From: Desulfurobacterium sp. TC5-1
GTDB lineage: Bacteria; Aquificota; Aquificia; Desulfurobacteriales; Desulfurobacteriaceae
NCBI RefSeq assembly: GCF_000421485.1
Contig: NZ_ATXC01000001.1
Coordinates: 434,001-498,000, forward strand
DNA: 64,000 bases
Direction of reading: 5' to 3'
A program made the translations under genes and the position numbers. This document shows, in pieces, positions 18,354-26,458 of this stretch. The notes under the pieces were generated by a model. It saw nothing but the letters and a program-made list of their open reading frames with translations. It did no database searches and had not been told where the DNA came from. Each line of letters begins with the position of its first letter. Within the stretch, counting starts at the first letter, position 1.

Positions 18354-18381
18354 TTGAAATTAGTGTTCTATCGTTTACAAT
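18354..18381 (+). promoter_or_regulatory. Promoter of the NitT/TauT-type ABC operon
   Basis: TTGAAA (18354-18359), 16-bp spacer, TACAAT (18376-18381). Placed between the liv terminator and the permease gene, about 35 nt before its preferred start. Confidence 0.55.
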
Positions 18382-18416
18382 AAGCCTGGCCATTTATGGA
18401 GGGACTGGAGGCAACA

Positions 18417-20114
18417 GTGAGAAAACTGTTTAAAATATCTTTTGATAAAAAAGATTTCAGGTTTGTTATTGGCATAGTTATACTCCTTGCCTTCCTTTAC
18501 TTTGCGCTTTTACTTGCCCGTAAAGGTGGTGGTTCCGGTGAATCTCTAACAATTTCTCTATCTCCTCTATCGTTGTTTAAGTATTCCCTGTTTTCCCTTT
18601 CGCGGATGGGTGCCGCCTACCTTTTATCTCTGATTTTTAGCCTTGTTTATGGGTACTTTGCCGCTTACAATAAAAAAGCCGAGATGATACTCATGCCGCT
18701 TCTTGATGTTCTTCAGAGTGTACCCATTCTCTCTTTCCTCCCTGTTACGCTTCTTGCTTTAAGCACTTTTTTATCTCAAAATGTGGCTGCCGAGCTTGCT
18801 TCTATTGTTTTAATATTTACCAGTCAGGCATGGAATATTACTTTTGCCTGGTATCAGTCTTTAATTACCATTCCAAAAGATCTTGATGAGGCAAGCAGAA
18901 TATTTAGATTTAACAGATTGTTGCGTTTGAAAACGCTGGAACTTCCTTTTGCCGCCATTAATCTTATATGGAACAGTATGATGAGCTGGGCTGGTGGCTG
19001 GTTTTTCCTTATGGCTGCAGAGATGTTTACAGTGGGCAATAAGGACTTTCGTCTTCCAGGGCTTGGTTCTTATCTTCAAACTGCTGCTGATAGGAAAGAT
19101 ATACACGCTATACTTATGGGACTTTTTGCGTTGATACTTATTATTGTGATTCTTGACCAACTTGTATGGCGGCCTCTCCTTGCATGGTCTGTGAAGTTTA
19201 AGATAGAGTATGTTGAGACAGAAAAAGAGCCGTCTTCATGGTTTTATAACCTTCTTCAATCTTCAGGTGTTCTTGAAAAACTTGATGCCGCATGGCAGGT
19301 TGTTTCTGAAAAAGTAGATCTGTGGGCAGTAAAAAGATGGCCGTTTAGAGATAGAAACGAGGAACGTGGTGAAAGTTTGTTTTCAAAAGTTGTTTTCTAC
19401 GTTTTTATTATGTTTGTTGTTTATGAATCTGTAAAAGCTTTTGGTGTTATGATGAATATTCCTTCTTACGAGTGGAAGGAGATATTCAGGGCTCTTGGTG
19501 CTACGACGTTGAGGGTTTTTATTGCTCTTATTCTTTCTCTTGCCTGGACTATCCCTGTTGGTGTTGCCATTGGCAGGAATGAAAAACTTGCCGGATGGCT
19601 TCAGCCGCTTGTTCAGATTATTGCTTCGATTCCGGCAACTGCCCTTTTTCCAGTTTTCGTTCTTATATTTTTAAATTTCCCGGGCGGTTTAAACATAGCT
19701 TCCATTGCCCTTATGATGGCTGGAACCCAGTGGTATATCCTTTTTAATGTTATAGCAGGAGCTTCTTCTATTCCAAAGGATCTTGAATATACAACGCAGC
19801 TTCTCCATCTGTCTAAATGGGAAAAGTGGAGGGTGCTTATTCTGCCGGCTATATTTCCCTATGTTATTACCGGTGGAATAACTGCAGCAGGTGGTGCCTG
19901 GAATGCCAGCATAGTTGCAGAGTATATTAAGTTTGGTGGCAAAGTTTTAAAGATAAACGGTCTTGGAGAACTTATAGCCCTTTCAACGGCAAATGGTAAT
20001 TATCCACTCCTTTTAACTTCTACGGTAGTGATGATTGTTACGGTTGTTTTGATAAACAGACTGTTCTGGAAAAAGCTTTACGATCTTGCACATGAAAAGT
20101 TTTCAATGGAGTAA
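18417..20114 (+). CDS. Fused tandem ABC permease, NitT/TauT (nitrate/sulfonate/taurine) type
   Basis: Inner-membrane permease with two BPD-type transmembrane domains in one chain of 565 residues; normally each half is a separate or homodimeric subunit of about 260 residues. Coupling (EAA-like) loops are visible in both halves: KDLDEASRIFRFNRLLRLKT near residue 158 and KDLEYTTQLLHLSKWEKWRV near 455. A hydrophilic linker of about 60 residues separates them. The start was placed at GTG 18417 because CTGGAGG (18405-18411) fits it; an in-frame ATG at 18396 has no ribosome site. The ATPase gene follows after 4 bp. Substrate is unknown: nitrate, sulfonate, bicarbonate and others are possible, and no binding protein is encoded beside it. 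Confidence 0.85.
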   Translation: MRKLFKISFDKKDFRFVIGIVILLAFLYFALLLARKGGGSGESLTISLSPLSLFKYSLFSLSRMGAAYLLSLIFSLVYGYFAAYNKKAEMILMPLLDVLQSVPILSFLPVTLLALSTFLSQNVAAELASIVLIFTSQAWNITFAWYQSLITIPKDLDEASRIFRFNRLLRLKTLELPFAAINLIWNSMMSWAGGWFFLMAAEMFTVGNKDFRLPGLGSYLQTAADRKDIHAILMGLFALILIIVILDQLVWRPLLAWSVKFKIEYVETEKEPSSWFYNLLQSSGVLEKLDAAWQVVSEKVDLWAVKRWPFRDRNEERGESLFSKVVFYVFIMFVVYESVKAFGVMMNIPSYEWKEIFRALGATTLRVFIALILSLAWTIPVGVAIGRNEKLAGWLQPLVQIIASIPATALFPVFVLIFLNFPGGLNIASIALMMAGTQWYILFNVIAGASSIPKDLEYTTQLLHLSKWEKWRVLILPAIFPYVITGGITAAGGAWNASIVAEYIKFGGKVLKINGLGELIALSTANGNYPLLLTSTVVMIVTVVLINRLFWKKLYDLAHEKFSME

Positions 20115-20118
20115 AAGC

Positions 20119-21402
20119 ATGGAAAAGAAAGTACTGGTGGATTTAAAAAATGTAAGTCACATGTATAGAGGCAGAGAAAAGTCTTTCTATGCATTGAAAA
20201 ATATAAACTTAAAGCTTTACGAGGATGAGTTTGTCTGTCTTGTTGGCGCTTCTGGTAGTGGTAAAAGTACCCTTTTAAGGATAATTACAGGACTTCAAAA
20301 ACCTACTGAAGGTGAAGTTTTATATAAAGGTGAACCCCTTAAAGGTGTCAATCCTAATGCTACGATTGTTTTCCAGACGTTTGCTCTATTTCCCTGGTTG
20401 ACCGTTCTTGAAAATGTTGAAATTGCTCTTAAAGCGCGGGGGATACCAAAGAAGATAAGGGTTCCAATAGCCCTTGAACTTATTGATAGAGTTGGTCTTG
20501 ATGGTTTTGAAACTGCATATCCCCGTGAGCTTTCCGGGGGTATGCGTCAGAAGGTTGGAATAGCAAGGGCTATAGCTCTTGAACCGGAACTTTTGTGCCT
20601 TGATGAGCCATTTTCAGCCCTTGATGTTTTGAGTGCTGAAGCGATAAGGGGAGAGCTTCTGGAACTCTGGATAGAAGGAAAACTTCCCACAAAAACCATT
20701 TTGATGGTTACCCATAACATTGAAGAGGCCGTTTTTATGGCAGATAGGATTGTGGTTATGGATAAAAATCCTGGAAGAATTATTTCAGAACTTATAGTGG
20801 ATTTGCCGCATCCAAGGGACAGGAAATCTCAGGAATTTATAAACATAGTTGATAAGGTTTATTCTATTCTTGCAGGTAAAGCTATTGAGGAAGTACACAC
20901 GTTTGCTCAGGCGAAAAAACCGGGTAAGTTTATCCTTCCTGATGTTGATATTTCTGATCTTATAGGTCTTATAGAGTATCTTGATGAAAAAGCAGAGAAA
21001 AGGTATGACATATATAAGCTGGCGGATGAACTTAACATCGGTTCTGAAAAGTTGCTAAACCTCATTGAAGCAGCGGAACTTTTAAAGTTTGTTGAAGTCA
21101 AAGATGGTGATGTTATTCTTACACCACTTGGAGAGACGTTTTCTCAGGCAAGTATTCTTGCAAGGAAAGAGATGTTTGCTGTTGCTGTAAAAAAACTTCC
21201 GATATTTCAGTGGCTTATTAATGTTTTAAGGTCTGCCGAGAATAAGGCGTTGAAGTGGGATGTTCTGGTTGCTTCTCTTTCTCTTGAGATGCCTGAAGAG
21301 GAAGCGGAGCGGCAACTTGAGATTCTTATTAAGTGGGGAAGGTACGCAGAGATAATAGCCTATGATGATGAAAATGAGCTGATAATTCTTGAAAACGGTT
21401 AG
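20119..21402 (+). CDS. ABC transporter ATPase with C-terminal AAA-associated domain (NitT/TauT type)
   Basis: ATPase partner of the fused permease, 427 residues. The first 255 are a standard ATPase: Walker A GASGSGKST near 44, QTFALFPWLTVLENVE Q-loop, LSGGMRQKVGIARAIA signature and Walker B LLCLDEPFSALD. The last 150 residues match the AAA-associated domain found on nitrate/sulfonate-type ATPases (segments DISDLIGLIEYLDEK and ADELNIGSEKLLNLIEAAE, a winged-helix-like region possibly regulatory). The start at 20119 gives MEKKVLVDLKNVSH; an in-frame upstream ATG lies inside the permease gene. Its stop overlaps the convergent nikO by 4 nt. Confidence 0.85.
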   Translation: MEKKVLVDLKNVSHMYRGREKSFYALKNINLKLYEDEFVCLVGASGSGKSTLLRIITGLQKPTEGEVLYKGEPLKGVNPNATIVFQTFALFPWLTVLENVEIALKARGIPKKIRVPIALELIDRVGLDGFETAYPRELSGGMRQKVGIARAIALEPELLCLDEPFSALDVLSAEAIRGELLELWIEGKLPTKTILMVTHNIEEAVFMADRIVVMDKNPGRIISELIVDLPHPRDRKSQEFINIVDKVYSILAGKAIEEVHTFAQAKKPGKFILPDVDISDLIGLIEYLDEKAEKRYDIYKLADELNIGSEKLLNLIEAAELLKFVEVKDGDVILTPLGETFSQASILARKEMFAVAVKKLPIFQWLINVLRSAENKALKWDVLVASLSLEMPEEEAERQLEILIKWGRYAEIIAYDDENELIILENG

Positions 21403-22046
21403 AGTTTTATGAGTCTGCCGTTCTCAAGCCTGTAGGTAGGCCAGCCAAGTTCTTCTACAGCTTCCTTATTGTGAGTTACCATTATTATGGATTTGTCTGT
21501 TGTTTTTAAAAAATTCATTAACAGTTTCATCTTTTCATTATCTACGCCGACTGTTGGTTCGTCCATTATCAATGCTTCTGGGTTCATTGCTAAAACGGAA
21601 GCTATTGATACCAGTCTCTTCTCCCCGCCAGATAGTTTGTAAGTCATCTTTCCTTTTAAATGAGATATTCCAAGTGTTGAAAGGGTATTATCTATTATCC
21701 GGGGTATTTCCTCTCTTGGTATTCCAATGTTTAAGGGGCCGAAGGCTATATCCTCTTCAACAGTTGGTGAGAACAGCTGATCGTCGGGATTTTGAAATAT
21801 GTATCCTACCGTTATTCTAAGCTTGTAGTAGTCCTCTTCTGTCTTTATCTCTTTTCCTTTTAAAAATATCTTACCTGATGCAGGTTTTATAAAACCCACA
21901 ACAGTTTCTATTAGAGTGGTTTTTCCAGCACCGTTGGGACCCACTATGAAGAATTTCTCGCCCTCTTTGAGTGAGAAATTGACATTTTCGAAGATCGTTT
22001 TTTCGTCTCTTTTAACTGTTAAGTTTTCCACCTTTAAAATTTCCAA
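21399..22046 (-). CDS. nikO: Energy-coupling ATPase of nickel/cobalt importer (NikO/CbiO)
   Basis: ATP-binding subunit of an ECF-type metal importer, 215 residues. Walker A GPNGAGKTT near 38, QNPDDQLFSPTVEEDIAFGP Q-loop typical of CbiO/EcfA, LSGGEKRLVSIASVLA signature and Walker B ALIMDEPTVGVD. The protein is shorter than usual EcfA (about 270), lacking most of the C-terminal extension, as is common for NikO. The start is TTG at 22046 with AGGGAG upstream. It overlaps cbiQ by 13 nt and is the last gene of the operon. Nickel versus cobalt is decided by context (NikK, NikL present; no cobalamin genes here). Confidence 0.88.
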   Translation of the reverse strand: MEILKVENLTVKRDEKTIFENVNFSLKEGEKFFIVGPNGAGKTTLIETVVGFIKPASGKIFLKGKEIKTEEDYYKLRITVGYIFQNPDDQLFSPTVEEDIAFGPLNIGIPREEIPRIIDNTLSTLGISHLKGKMTYKLSGGEKRLVSIASVLAMNPEALIMDEPTVGVDNEKMKLLMNFLKTTDKSIIMVTHNKEAVEELGWPTYRLENGRLIKL

Positions 22047-22789
22047 ATTATACTCCCTGCGAAGGCTGTAATGAGAAAAAGCACTGAGAATGCAGCGAAC
22101 ATTATATCTTTTTTCTCAAGGTGAAAATGGTGATAAACCGGAAATTCACCTTTAAATCCTCTGCAGAGCATAGCTTTATATATTCTATCTGCTTTAAGAT
22201 AGCTTCTAATGATTAAGTTGGCTACAATGTAACCATAAGTTTTATAAGTATGTATGTTAGTGCCTGGTTTAAATCCGCGAGCGACAGCAGCTTTCAGGAG
22301 TCTTCTGTATTCGTCTCTTATTACATGGATGTATCTAAACGTGAAAAACAGTATTTGAACAAGTTTAGCCGGTATTTTTAAATGGTGTAGTGCATGGGCT
22401 ATTTCAAAAACAGTGGAGGTTGCAAGGAGAAAGAGCATAAACAGCAGGATAACGTTTGATTTGAAGAAAAGAAAGGCTCCATATTTTAATCCTTCCGGAT
22501 AGAAATGTACTATTCCGAGTTTAATACTACTTCCCTTATCATACGTGAACAGCATGGTTATTATAAGGAATATTAGAAAACTGTCTGCGAATATTAAAGA
22601 TTTCAGGGCTTTCGTCAGATCATGTCTGACGACAAAGCCCATTAGAAGGATAAATAAGGAAGAGAAGAAGAGAAAAGATATAGAGGAAGAAAGGGCACAG
22701 GAAACGGCAAACATAAGAAATACAATTATTTTAACCCTCGGATCGAGCCTATGTAAGAGTGTTTTTCCTTCAGCAAGCTTATTTTCCAT
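22034..22789 (-). CDS. nikQ: Transmembrane T-component of nickel/cobalt importer (NikQ/CbiQ)
   Basis: EcfT-type coupling membrane protein, 251 residues with about five hydrophobic helices. It has the N-terminal HRLDPRVKIIVFL motif and the coupling helix AAVARGFKPGTN and YKAMLCRGFKGEFP, both with the A-R-G signature that contacts the ATPases. The start was set at 22789 (ATGGAAAAT, AAAGGAG upstream), 48 nt inside a longer frame, because the ribosome site fits only here. It overlaps the stop of nikL by 11 nt. Confidence 0.88.
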   Translation of the reverse strand: MENKLAEGKTLLHRLDPRVKIIVFLMFAVSCALSSSISFLFFSSLFILLMGFVVRHDLTKALKSLIFADSFLIFLIITMLFTYDKGSSIKLGIVHFYPEGLKYGAFLFFKSNVILLFMLFLLATSTVFEIAHALHHLKIPAKLVQILFFTFRYIHVIRDEYRRLLKAAVARGFKPGTNIHTYKTYGYIVANLIIRSYLKADRIYKAMLCRGFKGEFPVYHHFHLEKKDIMFAAFSVLFLITAFAGSIIWKF

Positions 22790-23411
22790 CTTTCTCCTTT
22801 CTTGAATAAAAATAGGCTGCAGTTCCAAAAAGTCCAAATATCCAGCCTATTCCACCAAATATTTCTGCTATGGAAGGTTTGGTAAGAGCCATTTCTATTC
22901 CAAGTAGTTCCTGATGGATGGGCTTTAATTCTCTGTCAACTGCTTTATTTACAGCTTTTTCTACCAGCTTCTGGAGTTCTTCTTTAGATATAGTCGGGTT
23001 AGAAGAAAAGGTAGATTCTTGAGTTTTAACTGAAACTGCCGTTTGATTTTCTTCGGCAGAAGATTCTGTGGAAATATCTGAATTTTCACTTCCAGATAGC
23101 TCTGAAGCCGGCACTATAGTTTCTGCTCTGTGTCCCAATTCTGCGTTTACTACAATTTTCAGGTCGGTTATTTTTGGAGGCTTGAATGAAAAATTTCCTT
23201 CTTTGTCCGTTTTCCCCGTAAGTAGAAGCTTTCCCGTTTTTGCATCATACACCTTTACTTCCGAGTTTTTACATGGTGTTCCGTCACTGAAGTATCCCAT
23301 TATGTTAACCTTTCCGTTGTCAACATCTGCAAATACAGATATTTTATGGGCAAAAGCAGCAGAGGTCATTGATAGAAGAAATATAAAAATCAGTATAGCT
23401 AACTTTTTCAT
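22779..23411 (-). CDS. nikL: NikL/CbiL-like accessory subunit of nickel importer
   Basis: A 210-residue protein with signal peptide (cleavage near AFAHK, residue 22), a periplasmic beta-sandwich domain (KVNIMGYFSDGTPCKNSEVKVYD, Ig-like), a Ser/Thr/Glu-rich linker (about 105-145) and one C-terminal membrane helix (about 185-203) followed by KEKDGK. This layout matches the NikL/CbiL type of accessory component that sits with NikM. It overlaps nikM by 4 nt. Sequence conservation in this family is low; the call rests on topology and position. Confidence 0.75.
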   Translation of the reverse strand: MKKLAILIFIFLLSMTSAAFAHKISVFADVDNGKVNIMGYFSDGTPCKNSEVKVYDAKTGKLLLTGKTDKEGNFSFKPPKITDLKIVVNAELGHRAETIVPASELSGSENSDISTESSAEENQTAVSVKTQESTFSSNPTISKEELQKLVEKAVNKAVDRELKPIHQELLGIEMALTKPSIAEIFGGIGWIFGLFGTAAYFYSRKEKDGK

Positions 23412-24013
23412 TTTCTTCCTCCGAGAAGTTCCGGCATGGATTTTTTAATGTACAGAAGAACAAAGACGTTTATAATTGATTCAATTACTGCTACCGGTAC
23501 ATGAGCCAGAAGAACAAGTTCTGCAGCGCTTTTAAACTGCTGGCCTGTTAAGTAAAGTTCTGTAGCAACGAGTATACCCGCACCCATGATTGACACAAAC
23601 GCTGCAATTACACCAGCAAGAGCCACCGTAGAATGTTTGTCAGATTTTAAAAGATTTCTGCATAGGTAGTAACTTATAACGGCAGGAAAAGCCATGTTAA
23701 AGGTATTAACTCCCAAAACAGTTATTCCTCCGAATTGAAACAAAACAGCCTGAAGAAAAAGTCCTACGAGTAGAATTGGGAATGTAACCCACCCGGTCAA
23801 CAGGCCGACCAGTCCGTTTAGAATCAAGTGAACGCTGGTTGGTCCTATTGGAACATGAATTAGTGAAGCCACGAAGAACGCAGCAGCCAGGAGGGCCGCT
23901 GCAGGTATCTTTTTGTTGTCAAGTTGCTTAAGTCCCAGGGCAGTTCCGGCAGCTGTCAATCCCCAGCCTGTGAGCAACATCCATCCAGGAAGAACACCTT
24001 CAGAGATATGCAT
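23408..24013 (-). CDS. nikM: Substrate-specific membrane component NikM/CbiM
   Basis: Core S-component that binds Ni2+ or Co2+ in the membrane. The 201 residues begin MHISEGVLPGW; the free N-terminus and His2 form part of the metal site known in NikM/CbiM. Other conserved histidines are H53 and H62 in the HVPIGPTSVH segment. About six helices. Position between NikK-like and NikL-like genes, as in NikKMLQO systems. Metal selectivity (Ni over Co) is inference. Confidence 0.92.
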   Translation of the reverse strand: MHISEGVLPGWMLLTGWGLTAAGTALGLKQLDNKKIPAAALLAAAFFVASLIHVPIGPTSVHLILNGLVGLLTGWVTFPILLVGLFLQAVLFQFGGITVLGVNTFNMAFPAVISYYLCRNLLKSDKHSTVALAGVIAAFVSIMGAGILVATELYLTGQQFKSAAELVLLAHVPVAVIESIINVFVLLYIKKSMPELLGGRK

Positions 24014-24014
24014 T

Positions 24015-24803
24015 TTATCTTACCTCTCTTGGTTTAGGATATGCTTTTACCCAGACAATGGAATCAAGCTCTACAGGATAATATTTTCCATCTTTATATT
24101 TCAATTTTCCACCGTATCCGAGAACTGAAAATCCCCACCAGCCTGCCCACGGGATTGTGTATTCAAAGTAACCGTTTTTATCTGTTTTAACAACCTGTGT
24201 TACAAAGGGGTCTGCGGGAACTTTTACGTTTTTGGTATTTAAGTATTCAACTTCAACATCGGCATTTGCAAGAGGCTTGCCGTTCAGGTAAGCTCTGCCT
24301 CTAAACGTATTTCCTTCCCAGATACCAAAAGGTCTTGTGAGAGGAACTATTTCTGCCTGTAGTCCAATGGGTTTATCCCAGCCATCTTCCAGTCCAAAGG
24401 ATTCTACATAAACTTTGGTTATCTGTTTAATAAATTTTTGTTCCGCGGGTTCATAATAGGGAGTAGGATTTACGTAAAACTGGTAGACTCCTGGTCTTCT
24501 TATTTTAAAAGTGGTTTCATACATGGGAACTTTCTTGCTGCTTCCTTTCATGGCAGGGATCATAATTTTTTTCCAGTGAAGCCTGTACTTTTTACCGTTT
24601 ATTACAGCTCCACTATCTACGATTCTAAAAGGCATGTTCGGCCCGCCTTCCATAGGATGGGTGAACTTCGCTTCAATTTTGAGTACTCTGCTCTGTCCTT
24701 CCCCGATCATGTCTGTATTTGGCTTTAATAAAAGGAAGTGTGCGTTTGCTGCTGCAGTCATTGAAATGAAAGCTGCAGTAGCCAATCTGAGAATTCTTCT
24801 CAT
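24015..24803 (-). CDS. nikK: NikK-like periplasmic nickel-uptake protein (DUF4198)
   Basis: A 262-residue exported protein of the DUF4198 family, which occurs with NikMLQO importers as NikK and is thought to capture or deliver nickel in the periplasm. Signal peptide with cleavage near residue 21 (AANAH); the mature chain begins with the typical [12 protein letters not shown], whose N-terminal histidine may ligate metal. Two beta-sandwich domains are suggested (about 22-130, and 140-250 with [22 protein letters not shown]). It ends 1 bp before the nikM start and is the first gene of the operon, divergent from the TSUP exporter. Confidence 0.85.
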   Translation of the reverse strand: MRRILRLATAAFISMTAAANAHFLLLKPNTDMIGEGQSRVLKIEAKFTHPMEGGPNMPFRIVDSGAVINGKKYRLHWKKIMIPAMKGSSKKVPMYETTFKIRRPGVYQFYVNPTPYYEPAEQKFIKQITKVYVESFGLEDGWDKPIGLQAEIVPLTRPFGIWEGNTFRGRAYLNGKPLANADVEVEYLNTKNVKVPADPFVTQVVKTDKNGYFEYTIPWAGWWGFSVLGYGGKLKYKDGKYYPVELDSIVWVKAYPKPREVR

Positions 24804-24834
24804 CGTGTTACCTCCTTAGTTTTTATTTTAACTA

Positions 24835-24864
24835 ATGCTACCAGATTGAAAATAACGTTGTCAA
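24835..24864 (-). promoter_or_regulatory. Candidate promoter of the nik operon
   Basis: On the minus strand: TTGACA (24864-24859), 18-bp spacer, TAGCAT (24840-24835). A second copy of the hexamer lies 8 nt upstream, giving a direct repeat TGTCAA-N2-TGTCAA on the plus strand. The rest of gap 24804-25092 is AT-rich and shows no gene. No NikR palindrome of the E. coli type was seen. Confidence 0.4.
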
Positions 24865-25031
24865 GATGTCAACATATTTTTATTGAGTAATACAAGGTGC
24901 ACTTTATTATCACATTGGTATTTATTATAGGACTACATATAACTAAACAGTAAAACCAAATTATAAGTTTTATATGAAAATATGGAAATCCATGAAAGCA
25001 ACGCAGTCTGTGTGTTCTGCGGGTTTTAAAG

Positions 25032-25078
25032 TTGACATATTTTGATGATTGTCTAAATTTAGGTTAGCACATACTAAC
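25032..25078 (+). promoter_or_regulatory. Promoter and candidate operator of the TSUP exporter gene
   Basis: TTGACA (25032-25037), 16-bp spacer, TAAATT (25054-25059). The expected start of transcription falls inside a palindrome GTTAG-CACATA-CTAAC at 25063-25078, a placement typical of a repressor operator. The regulator is not identifiable from the window. Confidence 0.45.
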
Positions 25079-25092
25079 TCGAGAGGTGGTTT

Positions 25093-25923
25093 ATGTTGGT
25101 TTCAGCGCTCATTGAGGCTGCAGCAGTTCTTTCTGTTTCGGGATTTTTCATAGGTTTTCTTGCCGGACTCGTTGGTATTGGTGGAGGAATGCTTTTTGTC
25201 CCCGTTTTCTGGTTTGTTTTTCCGTTTTTGGATATTCCGGGTAAAATCATTGTTAAATCGTCGGTTGCAACATCTCTTGCATGTATGACAGTTACTTCAT
25301 CAACTTCAGCTTATCATCACATAAAGGAAAAGTTTTTTAGGAGGGAAATCTTTCTTGCTCTAATTACTGGTGCAATTCCCGGTGTTTTTGCCGGAAGTGC
25401 TATGACGGCTGTTTTCCTTCCTCCTCATGTAACGAAAATTCTCTTTGCTCTCTTTCTTGCTTTTATGTCCTTTAAAATGCTTTTGAAAAAGAATGGAAAC
25501 GGTGAGGAAATAATTTCCTCTCTGCCTTCGGCTAAAGTTATTGCTATCATAGGTTTTTTTGCCGGATTTATAGCTTCCATGCTTGGCGTTGGCGGTGGAG
25601 CCCTTATAACTCCGTTACTTCATTCTTTTGCCGGAATACCTATCAAAGAAGCTATGGCTACAAATACAGGTGTTGTTTTCTTTAACTCTCTCTTTTCAAC
25701 GTTAAACTACATTGTTTATGGCTGGAAGTGTACAAAGTTACCCTTTTTCTTGGGGTATGTTTATCTTCCGGCGCTGATTTTTATGATACCTTTTATATTT
25801 GTTGGTACTAAAATGGGTGTAAAGGTTATGCATAATAGCCATCCCGAGAAACTTCGAAAGATATTTTCGATTGTTCTTCTACTGGTTGCCCTGAATATTG
25901 TTATAAAAACTTTAGGGAGGTGA
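25093..25923 (+). CDS. TSUP family (TauE/SafE) sulfite or sulfur-compound exporter
   Basis: A 276-residue inner-membrane protein with about eight helices in two homologous halves, each with the family glycine motif: FLAGLVGIGGGMLFVPVF near residue 22 and FIASMLGVGGGALITPLL near 158. The family transports sulfite, sulfoacetate, thiosulfate and similar anions. GAGAGGTGG precedes the start. It overlaps or abuts the next gene by its stop codon and ribosome site. Exact substrate is unknown; a sulfur-metabolising host would fit. Confidence 0.85.
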   Translation: MLVSALIEAAAVLSVSGFFIGFLAGLVGIGGGMLFVPVFWFVFPFLDIPGKIIVKSSVATSLACMTVTSSTSAYHHIKEKFFRREIFLALITGAIPGVFAGSAMTAVFLPPHVTKILFALFLAFMSFKMLLKKNGNGEEIISSLPSAKVIAIIGFFAGFIASMLGVGGGALITPLLHSFAGIPIKEAMATNTGVVFFNSLFSTLNYIVYGWKCTKLPFFLGYVYLPALIFMIPFIFVGTKMGVKVMHNSHPEKLRKIFSIVLLLVALNIVIKTLGR

Positions 25924-25925
25924 TT

Positions 25926-26438
25926 ATGAGGTATGTGGAATTGGAACCTGCAGAGGTTGCGTTGAAGGCGTTTAACTATTTTCCAGAATTAAAGTGTGCG
26001 GAGAGCGTTTTTAAAGCTATTATTGAAACGCTCGCGGAGAAAGTTGGTGAGCCTTATAAGAGTATTCCTTCTTACATTATGTCTTATGGGAAGGCCGGAA
26101 TATATGCGTGGGATGGGACATGTGGTGCAGTGAACGGTGCTTGTGCCGCAATAAGTACAGTTCTTGAAGGAGACGATTCAAAGGTTAAACCGCTTGTTGA
26201 TGAACTTTTAAAGTTTTTCCTGTCAGAAATGCAGCCGGCCTTTGCACCTTATAATGTAAATCCTGTAAGGGTTTCCCTTCCTGACCTTACGTGTGGTGGA
26301 ATGGTTTTTAGATTAATTAAAAAAGAGCACGCCGGACTTGACGATGAAAAGAGAGTCGTTTTCTGTAAATCAATTACTTATACGGCGGCGTATAAGGCTG
26401 TGGAATTGCTGAATGAATTTTTAAAGTCACAAAAGTAA
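25926..26438 (+). CDS. Cys-motif protein resembling the C_GCAxxG_C_C redox family
   Basis: A 170-residue soluble protein with five cysteines in a spaced pattern: C in ELKCAESVF, two in GTCGAVNGACAAIS, one in DLTCGGMVF and one in VVFCKS. This resembles the C_GCAxxG_C_C family of putative redox or cofactor-binding proteins, some of which form part of split-Soret cytochrome-like proteins. No CxxCH haem motif is present. The start at 25926 follows AGGGAGGTG; a GTG 6 nt earlier is less well placed. Coupled to the TSUP gene, so it may handle a sulfur or metal species, which is inference. Confidence 0.6.
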   Translation: MRYVELEPAEVALKAFNYFPELKCAESVFKAIIETLAEKVGEPYKSIPSYIMSYGKAGIYAWDGTCGAVNGACAAISTVLEGDDSKVKPLVDELLKFFLSEMQPAFAPYNVNPVRVSLPDLTCGGMVFRLIKKEHAGLDDEKRVVFCKSITYTAAYKAVELLNEFLKSQK

Positions 26439-26458
26439 AAGGGGGTGTTTCCCCCTTT
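26438..26458. terminator. Bidirectional terminator between convergent operons
   Basis: AAAGGGGG (26438-26445), 5-nt loop, CCCCCTTT (26451-26458): a perfect 8-bp stem between two converging genes, overlapping both ends. Its own A- and T-flanks give short U-tracts on both strands. Confidence 0.7.

Noticed and set aside
24804-25092. Nickel riboswitch or NikR operator in the nik leader
   Set aside because: No GTATGA-N16-TCATAC palindrome or clear structured leader could be seen; only promoters and a short palindrome near the other gene.
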